Made by a program: the position numbers and the translations under genes. This document shows, piece after piece, positions 1-12,555 of a stretch of 64,000 bases of DNA; the first letter of the stretch is position 1; every line of letters starts with the position of its first letter. The DNA is from Thereva unica (taxonomy: Eukaryota > Arthropoda > Insecta > Diptera > Therevidae), in assembly GCA_949987705.1 (NCBI GenBank), contig OX465284.1, positions 70,231,470 through 70,295,469 on the forward strand, written 5' to 3'. The notes under the pieces are model-generated. The model did no database searches. It had not been told where the DNA came from and saw only the letters and a list, made by a program, of their open reading frames with translations.

Positions 1-91
1 TTTAATTTCAATCGCAAAATTCCGAGAAATTTGGGTGGTACGGGTGGTTTGGAACACCCTGTATAAGCTCTTGTTCTCCAATCCTTAATTC

Positions 92-600
92 CTAGCCCCC
101 AAATTTCAACATCTCAGCTGCTATGCTATCTTTTCCTGGCGCTTTATTGTTTTTAAGGTTCGTCATAGCTTCTTGTATGTCGTCCATTGCCGGCACCTGA
201 CTTCCATTAGCAGGACAAGTATCGTTATCGGGTAGTGCGTTTCTATTGGGTTGGTTCACATCACTTTCACTCTCATTTTCCTCGTCTCTATTCAATAGCT
301 TATTAAAATACTTCCCAACCTTTCTAAGACTTCTTGTTTTTGGCTCAGCATATTACCGTTTTCGTCCTTACACATCGATGCTCTGAGTTTAAACTGTTTA
401 CGTTGCTTGTTCACTTTCTCGTATAACTTTCTCACTTCGTTATTATTCCCTAGTTCGTTATCTCTGCAATTTGTTCTCCCAGCCGAGTCTTCTTCTTCTT
501 TCTTTTGTGTGTACGCTTTTCAATTAGACGTTTTTCTTTATAGGTCGCTACGGAATTTCTAGTGCTGTATCTTTGCAGCATATTAGCATAAGCTTGATTC
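92..600 (-). pseudogene. Non-LTR retrotransposon fragment: linker and N-terminal RT
   Basis: Read on the minus strand, 295 to 92 carries a reverse-transcriptase entry motif of the LINE type (DIQEAMTNLKNNKAPGKDSI). Upstream to about 600, in two frames, is the charged linker that precedes the RT domain (for example KLYEKVNKQRKQFKLRA and CKDENGNMLSQKQEVLERLG). The reading frame is broken by at least one frameshift and stops near 92, so the palm with the catalytic aspartates is missing. The layout resembles RTE-like or related LINEs, but the clade is not settled by this short piece. A MITE lies directly against its 5' end at 607. Confidence 0.7.
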
Positions 601-606
601 TTATAT

Positions 607-1088
607 CCTTGATACACGGGCATCATCGAATGATCATTCTTCCAGTCTCATTGGCCTTGAATGAACATTCAAACTCGAAGTGACACACGGTACTTCATTT
701 TCAATTCATTCATTCGTCAAAATATTTTCAAAATGGATTCAAAACGGTTGTTAGTGAATATAATGTTATTAAAACGAACATCTAAAAAATTAAAGCGATT
801 GGCATTTTTCCCTCACAACAACAAACTTAAACTTTAACGAACAGACAGTTGACAGGTTGACAGTTCGATTTTTAAAATTTTATGAGAGAATGGAAATTTC
901 ATGGAAACTTGATGGAAATTTCCCCACTTCCAGCTTCATTTCTCATTAAATGAAGTAGATTTCACTTCATTCTTGTGAATGATGAATGAAGCTGCGAATG
1001 CTCATTCAAACTTAATTTAAGGTGATACACGGGCCGCGAATGAACATTCTTGAAAGAATGATCATCCGATGAAGCCCGTGTATCAAGG
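607..1088. mobile_element. MITE-like element with 15-bp terminal inverted repeats
   Basis: The 15 bases CCTTGATACACGGGC at 607-621 return as an inverted copy ending at 1088. The arms continue with weaker symmetry (GAATGATCATTCTT near both ends), and GAATGAACATTC motifs recur inside. There is no coding capacity. Together this looks like a non-autonomous DNA transposon of about 480 bp. The target duplication is not clear; flanking TA-rich bases are compatible with a short TA-type duplication. Confidence 0.65.
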
Positions 1089-1184
1089 GTATTATGTCAA
1101 TCTAGTTCCCACTTAATTATTAGTGTATAAAATTTGGAAGTTGATCGGTTATATTTTCTCCTTTTTATTCTATTATAAGGATTG

Positions 1185-1440
1185 CGCAATTTTGTGTTGG
1201 CCGCCATTTTGAATTTAGAATGAGGCCACACAGCTAATTGTATTCTACTTGTCATGTTCTTTCGTTTGATACCCATGTCAGGGGGCCGTGAAGCACAATT
1301 GAGAAAATCGGCCGCCATTTTGGAACCGCCCTCTGAATTTGTTTACTAATGGACGGATGGCATTGTCATCCAAGCAAGACGTATATGCAAAATTTCAGCT
1401 CAATCGGAAACCGGGAAGTGGGTGTAATTTAATTTCCTAG
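1185..1440 (+). repeat. Dispersed relative of the 128/111-bp satellite
   Basis: The stretch holds the satellite landmarks in order: TGTATTCTACTTGTCAT, then TTTGATACCCATGTC, then a GTGAAG block and GGCCGCCAT. It continues into a tail containing TGCAAAATTTCAGCTCAAT that the arrays at 10.4-15.3 kb lack. A similar tail is present at 55.2-55.8 kb. This looks like one old, diverged dispersed copy of the element from which the satellite monomer derives. Confidence 0.55.
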
Positions 1441-1546
1441 ATTTTATTACCAGATTCTTACCATTCTTTTTTAGAGACGAAGTAGTTTTAGAAATTATAC
1501 TATTATATCACGATGACTTATATAAAATATTTATTTTCCATTTCAG

Positions 1547-2561
1547 AAATGTCACCTCAAGCACCTTGGGTAGATATAACAAAAGCGAAAATCGTTTAAG
1601 ATCAACACCAAATTTGGACCATGACTACAGAAGTGCCCAAACATTGCCACGTAAGCTAGATCACCGTCCTCCAAATCAGCATTCATCAACAATAAATGTA
1701 TCGATAGTGAATTCCGTAAAGCCACCAACACAAAATACTGGACCAGCAAAGCCCGCCCGAACATACAAAACGTTAAATCGTAGCAAAAGTTTTAATGTGC
1801 ACGGTATGAATGGCACCAATGATCCTAGTCCAATTTATATAGAAAAATTGACAAAAAACAATTACACAAGCAGCATGTACAAATCTAATCCGCATTTACA
1901 TGAAACTGGGCCACAGTTAAAGAGTCCATCAATAGTCAACTTAATTAGTCGAAGTCAGAAGGATTTGAGTCGAATAGATGAAGATCGCAAATATCCAAAT
2001 TACTTATGTGAAAGGAAATACTCATCGAATAATAATAACTATGTTAATGGTAATTATGAGAAAAGGAATTTGTTTTTGAAAGGACTTCAGGATCAAGCGC
2101 CTGAATTGTATAAGACACTTCATGGTGGTGATGATGAACCATCGCCAATTCGAAATGGTTTTGCTCATCATAAATATCCGAACAACATTAACAGAGATAG
2201 AGAGCCATCTTCTTTAGGATCAAGATCACCAATTGAAATTAATAAAGACACTGCCAGTATTATAAGACGCGGTAGCTCAAGCACCGATGATTATGCTGAA
2301 ACGTACAAGTATACAACAAAATCTGAAGATCCAAAACGTCCAAGTGTTACCAACACCGTACAAAGCTATGCAAAGAAAACGATTCCTCTGAAAGACGGAC
2401 GTGGCTTTGAGACGATTCAGTCTAGTGAACGAAAGAGTGTCACAACAAGTCGATACCGTGGCGAACCAATGTCGAACTTAAAGTATATGGAGGAACAAAA
2501 CCGAAGAGGCAATGATGGTGGGCCAGTAGTCATTGAAGTCCGCGGAAATACCAGGAAGTAG
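1547..2561 (+). CDS. Last coding exon of an unrecognised Ser/Asn-rich protein
   Basis: An open frame of 337 codons begins right after a splice acceptor (polypyrimidine tract then CAG at 1544-1546) and ends with TAG at 2559-2561. The frame is open back to the acceptor, so the first exon(s) lie outside the window and the true start is not here. The protein is low-complexity, basic and rich in Ser, Asn, Arg and Tyr, with motifs such as RSKSFNVHGMN, KPARTYKTL and a C-terminal VVIEVRGN. I see no signal peptide, membrane span or catalytic motif; such tails are typical of scaffold or cytoskeletal proteins, but I do not recognise the family. Codon use is regular and there are no frame breaks, so I consider it a genuine host exon. 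The long AT-rich 3' UTR follows directly. Confidence 0.8.
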
Positions 2562-3470
2562 ACTCCTCAAAACAAACAAACACACCCCCAACAAAACCTC
2601 TGGCTTTGGTTTCATTTGACGTCGTTGCAAATAAAAGGAAAAGCCATCATCTAACAAACCTTCTTCAAATCGCTATACGCTTCATTATTTTATTATTATT
2701 ATAATTATTATAAAAACAATTTACTAAAAAACACATACAAAACAAATCCGTCCATTTAGTAAAGAAACAACATAGGAAGTATTGGAACATTCAATACTAA
2801 CGTCCATTCCTCTCTAACTAATATCAATAAAATATAAAAAAAAAGTATTGTTAATAATTTAATATTGCAAAAGCATAATTGCCATTTATTAATTTTATTC
2901 AAAATGAACATAAATGCAAACAAGAAACCTTAATCTAATAATAAATACCTCTTTTTAAAAACAAAAAGCACAATAATTATTAATTAATTAATTAATTAAC
3001 TGAACAATGTTGAACCAAACAAAATGAAAAATATTATCCTGCGTCCTGCGTGTAGGAAATAAAATAATTAAAGTTAGTCACGTAAATAATAATAATGTAT
3101 GGTCCCCGAAAGTTGCGGGACTTGTTTTTATTAATTTAATTTCATAACATCCTTAATTCAACTAGAAAAGAGCAAAACTGATCAAAACCTCCTTTTTGGT
3201 TTTTATCCTTAAAGGAGAGTTTCTAAATAATTAATTAATTTTTTTTTACTAAGAATATTCCTTCGAGGGCAATAAAAAAACATTTTTTTTGTTTAATTTT
3301 TAAGTGGTTATAAATCTAATTAATTTTTTTTAAATACAAGAAAAAAAATATTGTTAAGTAGTTTATTTACTTAATTAACTTTCAAACTTCTTTTATAAAC
3401 ATTTTAAAATTGACATCGGATAATATTGAGAAATAAATTTAAAGTGCCAAATTTTTTGTTGAGTTTTATT
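2562..3470 (+). other. Probable 3' UTR of the preceding gene
   Basis: Very AT-rich sequence without coding frames. Candidate AATAAA signals occur near 2826 and 3433. It contains a short TTAA-type simple repeat near 2978-3000. No other feature is seen. Confidence 0.45.
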
Positions 3471-5216
3471 TTCTGCCTTGATTAATTTAGAATGAGGAAC
3501 GCAGTCTGATCCTAGACAGAACCAGAGAACTCCAAATATTATAGGTTTTTGTTATGCTTTTAGAATGTTGGGATATACTGCCGGCCACACGGAGTTCACT
3601 AGTTCGGCGGGGGGGCCGTGGGGTGTGTGGTCGGGCCTATACGCATCATGGTTCACCACTTACCTGTGATTATGCACGTTCATCTTGAGTTTTCATCCTT
3701 CTCCCGGACTTGCTTGAGCCATGTCACTGTAGTTCGTTCCCTTGCCAGCTCATAGCGACTATATAACCACCAGCTGACAAGGAAAATCACTACTTAAGAA
3801 CCCTGAAAGGAAATGAAGTCCGCCCCAACCATTCCAAAAAAAATCTAACACAAGGAAATTCTCATTATAACCAACGGTGATAGAATTAAAAGTGATTTTA
3901 AGGTGAGGAATATATATTATGGAATTATTATTTAACTTTAAGTACAGAAAAGTGTGAAAGGAAAAGTGGACAAGAAAAGGGTTTTCTGCACTTATATTTT
4001 TGGGAATAATTTCATAATATACGTATTAATCACTTTAAATTCAGTTTTAATTCTATCACCGCACAAAACATTATATATTCAACATTTTTTTCCATAATGA
4101 ACACGAAAAACACCGCGAATGTAATAAAAATATTATCACGATGCAATTAACACTCTTAAAAGACACTTAATCACTAATTTTTTTTTTTTTTCATTTTTCT
4201 TAATTAAATCACTAACGAACTAATCACATCTTATCTACATATGTGCAGTTAAAAGTAATAAAATTCAATAATTTACTACTTTTTACTGCAAAACTATAAC
4301 GAAAACAGTCCCGAACGTATTCTGCGCCATTAAATTCTAAGCAAATGTCAAATTTTGGGCCACAAAAAAACCTAACCTAAAATCACTTATTCACTGATAT
4401 TTTATAATTAAAACACTATACCACTAAATCACTAATCACTGGTAATCCTTTTCAATTTTTGCAGTAAAAAGTTATAAAATACAATGTTTTATTTACTTTT
4501 TACTGCAAAAGTAAACACAAAAATTCTGCGCGTACGGCTTCCGCGCCATGTTACTCCGGTGTGCGGTGACTTTTGGGCCTGAGACCAACACCACGAAAAA
4601 TTCAACTACGTGGCCTGTAGTTGAGAGGGTCTCGCTTACTGGCGTTAATACGATCATCGTCATCATTTTTTTTCATCATCATTTTTCATCATTTCTTGCT
4701 TGTCTCCTCAATATGCTTCAAAACTGGAAAATATTTTTTTTCCTTTTTTTTGCAATGCTCCACAGAACCGTTGACAGGAAGCAAGATAAATCAAAATGGA
4801 ATTACAATTACAATTGATGGTTTACAAAAAAATATTTTTTTCTCCAGTCGTTATATCAGGAGATAATTTAGGCATGAATCTTTTGTATGGCTTAAACGAG
4901 AGTTTTTATAGTAATTTTTTACTGTCGCTTTTGCCGAGATCATAAAGAAGTCATGGAAGTCGAAATTAAAGAAAGCATTCGTTCCTTTCGGACAGCTCAA
5001 AATTATAAAACCGACTTACTTAATCGACAGTTCGGTATCTATTTCCCTTGGCAACATTGAACTTCTTGAACACGTAGCCTTCCAACGCAATTACTACCTG
5101 CCTCCGAGTTGCTATTTTACCTTTCTCTATTTTGCTATTGTAATTTGAGAATCTTGGTCATCTTCGCCGAATAAAAATATCAGATCTTCAAACACGACTT
5201 CCAACTCTTCTATCTC
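3471..5216. other. Gene-free stretch with a GC-rich patch and internal duplication
   Basis: A GC-rich patch at about 3580-3790 (containing GGCGGGGGGGCCGTGGGG) stands out from the surrounding AT-rich DNA. An inverted pair around GGTGATAGAATTAAAA occurs near 3870-3900 and 4045-4065. A segment carrying TTTTTACTGCAAAA and GCGCCAT landmarks is present twice, at about 4240-4370 and 4450-4590. This looks like old repeat debris; short open frames here show no protein-like character. Confidence 0.4.
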
Positions 5217-5487
5217 ATATCGTCACCCTTATGCCAGAGACGCGAAAGTCCAAATTTTTCACTCTCGCGCTAATAGGGTTTTGTAATACCAAATGGTACA
5301 AAGATGCTATGCCAGAAGTACGAATGTGGGTTTATTATATACATATGTAGCTATATTAAAAAAGATTGGACGGGTAAAAAAAAATCTGATAGAGACAGTC
5401 TTTTAGAGACAGTTTGAACATTTATCTAGCAATAACTCAAAACTGCAGATTTACACTTTCGCGTCTCTGGCATAAGGGTGACGATAT
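5217..5487. mobile_element. MITE with perfect 33-bp inverted repeats
   Basis: Bases 5217-5249 (starting ATATCGTCACCCTTATGCCA) are exactly inverted at 5455-5487. The 271-bp element has no coding frame. The outermost ATAT is its own inverse, so it could be either the end of the repeat or a 4-bp target duplication. A perfect match over 33 bases suggests a fairly recent insertion. Confidence 0.8.
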
Positions 5488-7740
5488 CCAATCGGACAAA
5501 CTATCGTCCTTATCGCCCGGTATAGCCACGTAGGTACTTCCCTTCTGACTTTGCTCCTCCAGTTTCGTATGATTAATCAAATAAACATACGTACATAAAT
5601 ATTTTTAAAATTCTTCTTTTGTTATTTAATTTTTTTTTTATTTTCCCGACGAAAAAAATTTTCCGTCGTTTTATACATCCATCAAAACTCCAAACTCAAT
5701 TTTTTTTTCTCTCGCCTACTTTTTTTTGTTCCGAACAACTTCTAGATTTCTTTCCCGACAGTGATTTTGAGTCAAGTAGATATTTAGGGATTTTCGAGCA
5801 AAACTGACCGTTACAGCTATAAGCCGCATCGTTTCTCGAAACGTTGTCTTAAGCTACTGGGGTGATTCTAATTTTCAGCAGCCCGATGATCCACTAACCA
5901 ATCTTCTTCTTCTTTGATGGGTCTAAAACCGTGATCCGGACCCTGCCTGCCGCAACTGATCTCTCCACCAGTCCCGATTCTGAGCTGATGTCATCCAGTA
6001 TGCCATCCCTAAGCTCTACGCCATCCGCCACTAGCGGATAGCACATCCCACAGATCTTAAGATTCATCTTCATTCATACGAGTTAGAAGAACTTAGTTAG
6101 CAGAACTTCTCTAAAACTAAATGATCTTCGATTCATTCCCTTTTAACGATTTTTTTTGTAACGAACCTTCCTATAACCATTGAAATTCTGTTTACTCTGC
6201 TCGAAATAATATTCAAAATCCAACTTCTTTTTAACGAATTCGAATTGAAAATTGACCGTGTTAACGCAGCAACATTTTAATAGAGTCAGCGAGCAATAAT
6301 AACAAGAGTGATTAGGTGGAGCTCAAGGACAAGTAAAAGAGTTAAACATATGAAAGAAGAGATTGGAACTACCATTATTCAAAAAGTCCAAAAAAATATT
6401 AACAAATGCGCGATAGATATACATTTCATACAAAAAACACAAGAGTATGAATGAAACAGAACATGTTGCTTGCTTCCCCTATTGGAATGTTTACATTCAA
6501 ATGGAAGTCGAATTGGAACAGAGCACATGCAGCCGGCTCTAATATGTTTATATGTATGCGTGGGCAAATTCTTGTTGGTACACATTGCGACTCTAAAACT
6601 TGGCTTTGTATTGTACATTAAAAACGCGGGAGTTTTGCAATTCTTCCAGTGTTGATCTAAATATTGGCTAAATTGGAAAATTGGCACTTCCCCTTCATTT
6701 TTTATCTTTTTTTCACACACGTTGCGTGTAGTGTGAAAGCAATTCTGCCTCCTTTTATCATAGATATTACATCTTTGATATTTTGACTTTTTCACTCCTA
6801 CTGAAATTTTTTTCAGCTGATCTCAAGGGCATTGAAACATTTTTGAAAATTTGTTCTAGCTCATCACTCTTATTATTATTGCTCGCTGATAGAGTTTACC
6901 CTTCTAGCTCAAAAGGTAGGTACACTTCTCAGCAGGGCCGAGAAACATTTACCACTGCACATCACACATGTAAACACTATAGAAAACGAATCTAAACATT
7001 TTTCTTTGGATTGGAGGAAAATCTAATGTGATGCACTTTGCACAACAGAATTAGGTGTATTATTTTACTTAAACATACATGTCTTATTGTTAAAAATTCG
7101 GCTTACCGCACCCTAGTTTGGCCATGGAGATTCATAAGTATCACACTGACCAACGCTATATATAATTAATCTTGAAAAGTTTTTGTTAAAGGCTTATGTA
7201 GGTTATAAGTTGTGAGACTGCGTAATCTAAAACTTAACAAAGTATTTAACAAACACTACAATATAATCATCATAGCTTAAAAAAAAGGAAATCAAATGTA
7301 AACAATAAAATTCTTTGATTCTTCACCCACGTCATGGTATATTTCCTTATTCAATATAAACAATAGTTTTTGAGCAGCAAATAAAAACTATATGCCATAA
7401 TTTCGTTATCATCGGTTTTTGTTCTGGAAGCAAATTTAGAGACAAAATCCCCGAAGGAAATTTAAAAAAATTATTATGACAAAAATTAGTCAATATTTTC
7501 TTTAAAGGCTCTTTTTTGTTGTTTAAATATACTTCTGGTTGAAATTTCCAGACCATTTTTTCAGTTTTTGGTCTTTTGACCAAGAGCTACATTTTGAGAT
7601 ATGGCCCAAGTCTGTAGCGGCAGTACTTTCAGAGATGAAAGTAGGCTTCAGACGGACAGACGGACAGAGCCTCTGTATAAGCTTTTTTTTTTTTGAAAAA
7701 GCTAAAAAGGGAGTGGGGCAGGAAGTCACGCCAAATTGAG
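5488..7740. other. Gene-free AT-rich stretch
   Basis: No convincing coding sequence. The open frames present (for example the 138-codon minus frame at 6379-6795) lack homology-like motifs and codon regularity. The sequence is AT-rich with poly-T/poly-A runs. Confidence 0.4.
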
Positions 7741-7749
7741 AAGCGTCCT

Positions 7750-9366
7750 TTTAAGGATAGCTTCACTCTTAGCAGGCTAAACACACTCCTATATTTGTTA
7801 GTATTTATGAGCATGCGATTAACCGGTTCGAACATGCCATAATTAGTATTAGAGGAATAAATGTGCAGGAGAGGATCACCTCTCAGGCTGTAGTTATTCA
7901 CTCTAAAAGACGTGAGGTTTCTTAAGAAACCTTAGTCCACCTTATCATTCATCAGCCGATGAACGAATATAACGTCAGCGACCTCGCGACGCTTATGGCG
8001 AGAGCTTAAGTTAAGTAATTTAAGTCTGCTCTCATAAGGCGGAAGAATAAGTGGGTCATCCCACAGGAGGGGTCTGAGTGCAAACCGGACAAACTTCCTT
8101 TGAACCGATTCGATTCTACCAACATGAGAGGAGTAGTAAGGAGACCATATCTGGGAGGCGTATTCAAGCCAAGGACTAGCCGTACAAGTATTTAGTTATG
8201 AGAGGGTTGTTGAACTCCTTTGACCATCTTTTTATAAATTCCAGGACTGGAGATATAATTGATGTGGGTGGAGAAATCCAACTAACTTTCTAACCTAACC
8301 CCTAGATCGATTACAGAGTTAGCGCGGGAGACCTTGTTGTCGAAAAAAGTATAGTCATAAATTATAACACCACGTTTCCTATTAAAAGTCATGATCTCGC
8401 ATTTACTAATATTAAGGACCAGGTTGTTGTTGGAACACCAAGAATCGAAGGTGTTTAGGTCTGCTTGAAGAAGTTTGCAATCCTCTATACTCCTTATGTG
8501 GCGATACAGTTTCATGTCATGAGCATAAATAAGGATTTTACAGTGCCTTAACAGGGTAAGAATATCAATTGAAAAAAATAAAAAGAAGAGGGCCAAGATG
8601 ACTGCCTTGCGGAACACCAGAGGACGCTTCGGTGTTTTTAGATTTGACTCCGCCGAATAGAACCTGGTAGGTTCTGTCGGCTAGGTACGACTGGAACCAT
8701 ACTACAAGGGAATGCGGAAAGCCTAACTTCTTTAGTTTAAGAACTATAATAGAGTGAGAGAGCTTGTCGAAAGCCTTGCTGAAGTCTGTATAAACACAGT
8801 CAGTTTGGCAACCAGTGACAAAGCCTCGAACTGTTTGAAGAGAACTCAAGTAGATTAGTAGTAGTGGAACGAGCTGCAAGAAATCCATGTTGGTTTGTTG
8901 AGATAAGTCTCTTGCAGATAGGGCGATAGCAGAATAAATAATAGATTCGAAGAGTTTTGGTATAGACGATAACTTCGCAATTGGCCTGTAATTAGAGATT
9001 TCGTTCTTACAGCCTTTTTTATGGAGTTCTTCCATAAGGCTGGAAAGCGTCCTTTATTTAGGGATTTTTGAAATAAACATAGTAGAGGAGACAGTAGGGC
9101 CTCTGCCTCGGATTTTAGAACAGCTGGAGGGACTCCATCAGGGCCGGACGAAAAATCTTGTGGAAGTTCATTTATATTTTTCGAGATATCATCCCTGGTT
9201 ATAGACAGGGAAAAGTTTTGGGCCGTTTGGATTTTCATTGATATGTCAAAAATTGTCTTCATCTGGTTGGAATACAGGGGACGAGAAGGATTTGAGGAAA
9301 AACGATGCAAAATTGTCACAAATTTCGGCTGAATTAGAACTAAGGGAGTTCTCATATTGCATGGTG
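7750..9366 (-). pseudogene. Jockey-like LINE, 3' half: RT domain and C-terminus, degenerate
   Basis: Read on the minus strand, three overlapping frames (9355-8855, 9035-8565, 8617-8282) give consecutive reverse-transcriptase blocks: SSGPDGVPPAVLKS, NYRPIAKLSSIPKLFE, TDFSKAFDKLSHSI, GVPQGSHLGPLLF and the catalytic box, which reads YAHD instead of YADD. A C-terminal tail continues to about 7900 (HRLMNDKVD). At least two frameshifts and the lost catalytic aspartate make it inactive. Its 5' edge (frame YENSLSSNSAEICDNF) is the direct continuation of the LINE piece at 15998-16800; the two halves are separated by a 6.6-kb insertion. Confidence 0.85.
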
Positions 9367-9374
9367 TAAGTGTA

Positions 9375-9870
9375 ATCCCACCAAAAAAACATTAAAAATG
9401 TGAATTAGTAGTTCGTGGGCGCGGAAATTATTTATTGGGACAGTTTAAAACACACTTATAACAAAAAGAAGTGATATGGATTAGTCAAGATGTATCGTTA
9501 ATAGCATGAAATAATTAAACACGTGCATTTACGAACGAATTCAGTGCGGCTCAGTCTATAGTGTTTCTAATAAAATTTGTTACATTTTGAAGGACAGCAA
9601 AGATTCATGCTAAGTATACAACGAACACGCCAGCCAACTTTTTCGCGGTTGATAATACTTTATTGAGTTTTAAATAAAAATTGGCAGTTGTATAATTCCT
9701 TTGAATTCGTTCGTAAATGCACGTGTTTAATTATTTCATGCTATTAACGATACATCTTGACTAATCCATATCACTTCTTTTTGTTATAAGTGTGTTTTAA
9801 ACTGTCCCAATAAATAATTTCCGCGCCCACGAACTACTAATTCACATTTTTAATGTTTTTTTGGTGGGAT
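9375..9870. mobile_element. Foldback element with 169-bp inverted arms
   Basis: Bases 9375-9543 are inverted at 9702-9870 and I see almost no mismatches between the arms (outer edge ATCCCACCAAAAAAACATTA). The loop is about 158 bp. No coding frame. It lies at the left edge of the composite insertion that splits the Jockey-like LINE. Confidence 0.85.
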
Positions 9871-9967
9871 ATCACTCTTTTTTGTTTTAATACATTCTAA
9901 ATTAAAAGTAAATAATCTTCTGTATAAAAAAATATTATGTATTTAATTGTTCATTATATTTTTTTAT

Positions 9968-10419
9968 TTATTTTATAAGTAGGTAATAACAAAATAACAA
10001 AATGCAGGAATTCAAACTAATATTATTGCCTTTGTAAAAAAAAACATAAGCTCCTTTCGAATTTCTCGGCCAAGATTTTTTCTGCACTATGGAATCATTG
10101 ATCCTTAACCAGCTCGATTTTTGTTTCAACATGCTGATGTAATGACCTTGTTCGAGTGTTCCTACATGGAATATAGCACTAATCACTTTATAATTTGAAC
10201 CTCCTATATGCAATTTTGCAGAAGTGACAGCTTTGATATCGCATTGCTCAATTTTAATAAACTTTTTATTTTTCAGTTCGAATAATTTCAGTTGTATTAT
10301 GAGAACAGGTGCTGCCGAAATCATTTCCGATTTACGAATCTTTGGAGTGTACGAACAATTTTTACATTGACCACTCAGGGTTTCTCGTTTTCCAAATTCA
10401 TGATCAATTAGTTGCCATG
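9968..10419 (-). pseudogene. Ubiquitin-specific protease (C19) C-terminal domain fragment
   Basis: The minus frame from 10419 to 9968 encodes about 150 residues typical of the second half of a USP catalytic domain. It shows a zinc-ribbon half with CKNC (about 10365-10354), the APVLIIQLKLFEL strand, then the histidine box TLEQGHYISMLK and the closing block WLRINDSIV...AYVFFYKG. The catalytic cysteine box is missing, as the fragment starts where the satellite array begins. USP fragments of this sort can be host genes, retrocopies or cargo of DNA transposons. Its position inside a repeat insertion favours TE cargo or a captured fragment. The frame is open over the whole piece, so decay is limited. 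Confidence 0.75.
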
Positions 10420-12116
10420 TCGAGGGGGTTGTGAAGAGAATGGTAATGCGTCCTCTTGAGGTGGCCTCGGTGGATCTAACTATTTATTGAGTATACTATA
10501 TTGCTTATAGTATTCTACTTATCATACCCTTTCATTTGATACCCATGTCGAGGGGGTTGTGAAGAAAATTGTTATCCGCCTTCTTGAGATGACCGCCATG
10601 GATCTAACCAGGTATTCAGTATATTATATCGCTTACGGTATTCTACTTATGATACCCTTTCAATTGATACCTATGACGAGGTGGTGGTGAAGAAATGGTA
10701 GTCCGCCCTCTTGAGACGGCCGCCATTGATATAAAGACATAGCTTATTGTATTCTACTTATCATACCCTTTCATTTGATACCCATGTCGAGGGGGTTGTG
10801 AAGAAAATGGTAATCCGCCCTCTTGAGATGACCGCCATGGATCTAACCAGATATTGAGTATATTATATCGCTTATTATATTCTACTTATGATAACCTTTC
10901 AATTGTTACCTATGTCGAGGTGGTGGTGAAGAAATGGTAGTCCGCCCTCTTGAGACGGCTGCCATGGATATAAAGACATAGCTTATTGTATTCTACTTAT
11001 CATACCCTTTCATTTGATACCCATGTCGTGGGGGTTGTGAAGAAAATGGTAATGCGTCCTCTTGAGGTGGCCTCGGCGGATCTAACTATTTATTGAGTAT
11101 ACTATATTGCTTATTGTATTCTACTTATCATACCCTTTCATTTGATACCCATGTCGAGGGGGTTGAGAAGAAAATGGTAATCCGCCCTCTTGAGATGACA
11201 GCCATGGATCTAACCATATATTAAGTACATTATATCGCTTATGGTATTCTACTTATGATACCCTTTCAACTGATACCTATGTCGAGGTGGTGGTGAAGAA
11301 ATGGTAGTCCGCCCTCTTGAGACAGTCGCCATGGATATAAAGACATAGCTTATTGTATTCTACTTATCATACCCTTTCATTTGATACCCATGTCGAGGGG
11401 GTTGTGAAGAAAATGGTAATCCGCCCTCTTGAGATGACAGCCATGGATTTAACCATATATTGAGTATATTATATCGCTTATGGTATTCTACTTATGATAC
11501 CCTTTCAACTGATACCTATGTCGAGGTGGTGGTGAAGAAATGGTAGTCCGCCCTCTTGAGACAGCCGAAATGGATATAAAGACATAGCTTATTGTATTCT
11601 ACTTATCATACCCTTTCATTTGATACCCATGTCGAGGGGGTTGTGAAGAAAATGGTAATGCGTCCTCTTGTGGTGGCCTCGGTGGATCTAACTATTTATT
11701 GAGTATACTATATTGCTTATTGTCTTCTACTTATCATATCCTTTCATTTGATACCCTTGTCGAGGGGGTTGTGAAGAAAATGGTAATCCGCCCTCTTGAG
11801 ATGACCGCCATGGATCTAACCAGATATTGAGTATATTATATCGCTTATGGTATTCTACTATTGATAGCTATGTCGAGGTGGTGGTGAAGAAAATGGTAGT
11901 CCGTCCTCTTGAGATGACCGCCATGGATCTAACCAGATATTGAGTATATTATATCGCTTATGGTATTCTAACTTATGATACCCTTTCAATTGATACCTAT
12001 GTCGAGGTGGTGGTGAAGAAATGGTAGTCCGCCCTCTTGAGACGGCCGCCATGGATATAAAGACATAGCTTATTGTATTCTACTTATCATACCCTTTCAT
12101 TTGATACCCATGTCGC
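10419..12116 (+). repeat. Satellite array 1 with 128-bp and 111-bp monomers
   Basis: Tandem monomers all carry TATTCTACTTAT, a GATACC-ATGTCGAGG-GTGAAGAAA core and a CCTCTTGAG block. Spacing of the ATGTCG landmark gives 128, 111, 128, 111, 128, 128, 111, 128, 111, 128 bp and so on. Three monomer types can be told apart: A (128, GAGGTGGCCTCGGTGG), B (128, GAGATGACCGCCATGG, TTATATCGCTTATGG) and C (111, GAGACGGCCGCCATGG, AAAGACATAGC). They follow one another as BC (239 bp) and ABC (367 bp) higher-order units. Confidence 0.95.
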
Positions 12117-12164
12117 TATCATAAAATGGCGGAATACATATAATAAACTAAAAAGTAGAAAATA

Positions 12165-12555
12165 AAATAAATGGTTAAAAATTTTTTTTAAAAAAAATTC
12201 TTTTCATTAACTAAAAAATGTACTGAAAAGTAAAAAATAAAAAATATTTTAAAGAAAGTGTGAAATTTCAATTTTAATGAAAAAGTTAATTAAAAGAATG
12301 GCGCATTTTTCATCAAAAAATTTTGTTAGAATTTGAAATTAACAAAGCAAAAAATTGAGGGTTATTGTAAATCTCACGCGATTTACAGTTATATTTTCAA
12401 TTTTTGATGAAAAATGCGCCATTCTTTTAATTAACTTTTTCATTAAAATTGAAATTTCACACTTTCTTTAAAATATTTTTTATTTTTTACTTTTCAGTAC
12501 ATTTTTTAGTTAATGAAAAGAATTTTTTTAAAAAATTTTTTTTTAACCATTTATT
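12165..12555. mobile_element. Foldback element with about 157-bp arms
   Basis: Left arm 12165-12321 (AAATAAATGGTTAAAA outward; GCGCATTTTTCATC inward) is inverted at 12399-12555. AT-rich, non-coding, loop about 77 bp. It sits between satellite array 1 and spacer copy 1. Confidence 0.8.

Noticed and set aside
4548..4866. Two overlapping plus-strand frames rich in Phe/Ile
   Set aside because: They translate poly-T tracts; no coding signal.
6379..6795. 138-codon minus-strand open frame
   Set aside because: Composition is irregular, no motif or domain pattern is visible, and the plus strand has an equally long shadow; probably chance.
11858..12052. 64-codon minus frame with repeated HRYQLKGYHKLEYH-type motif
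   Set aside because: It only reads through satellite monomers.
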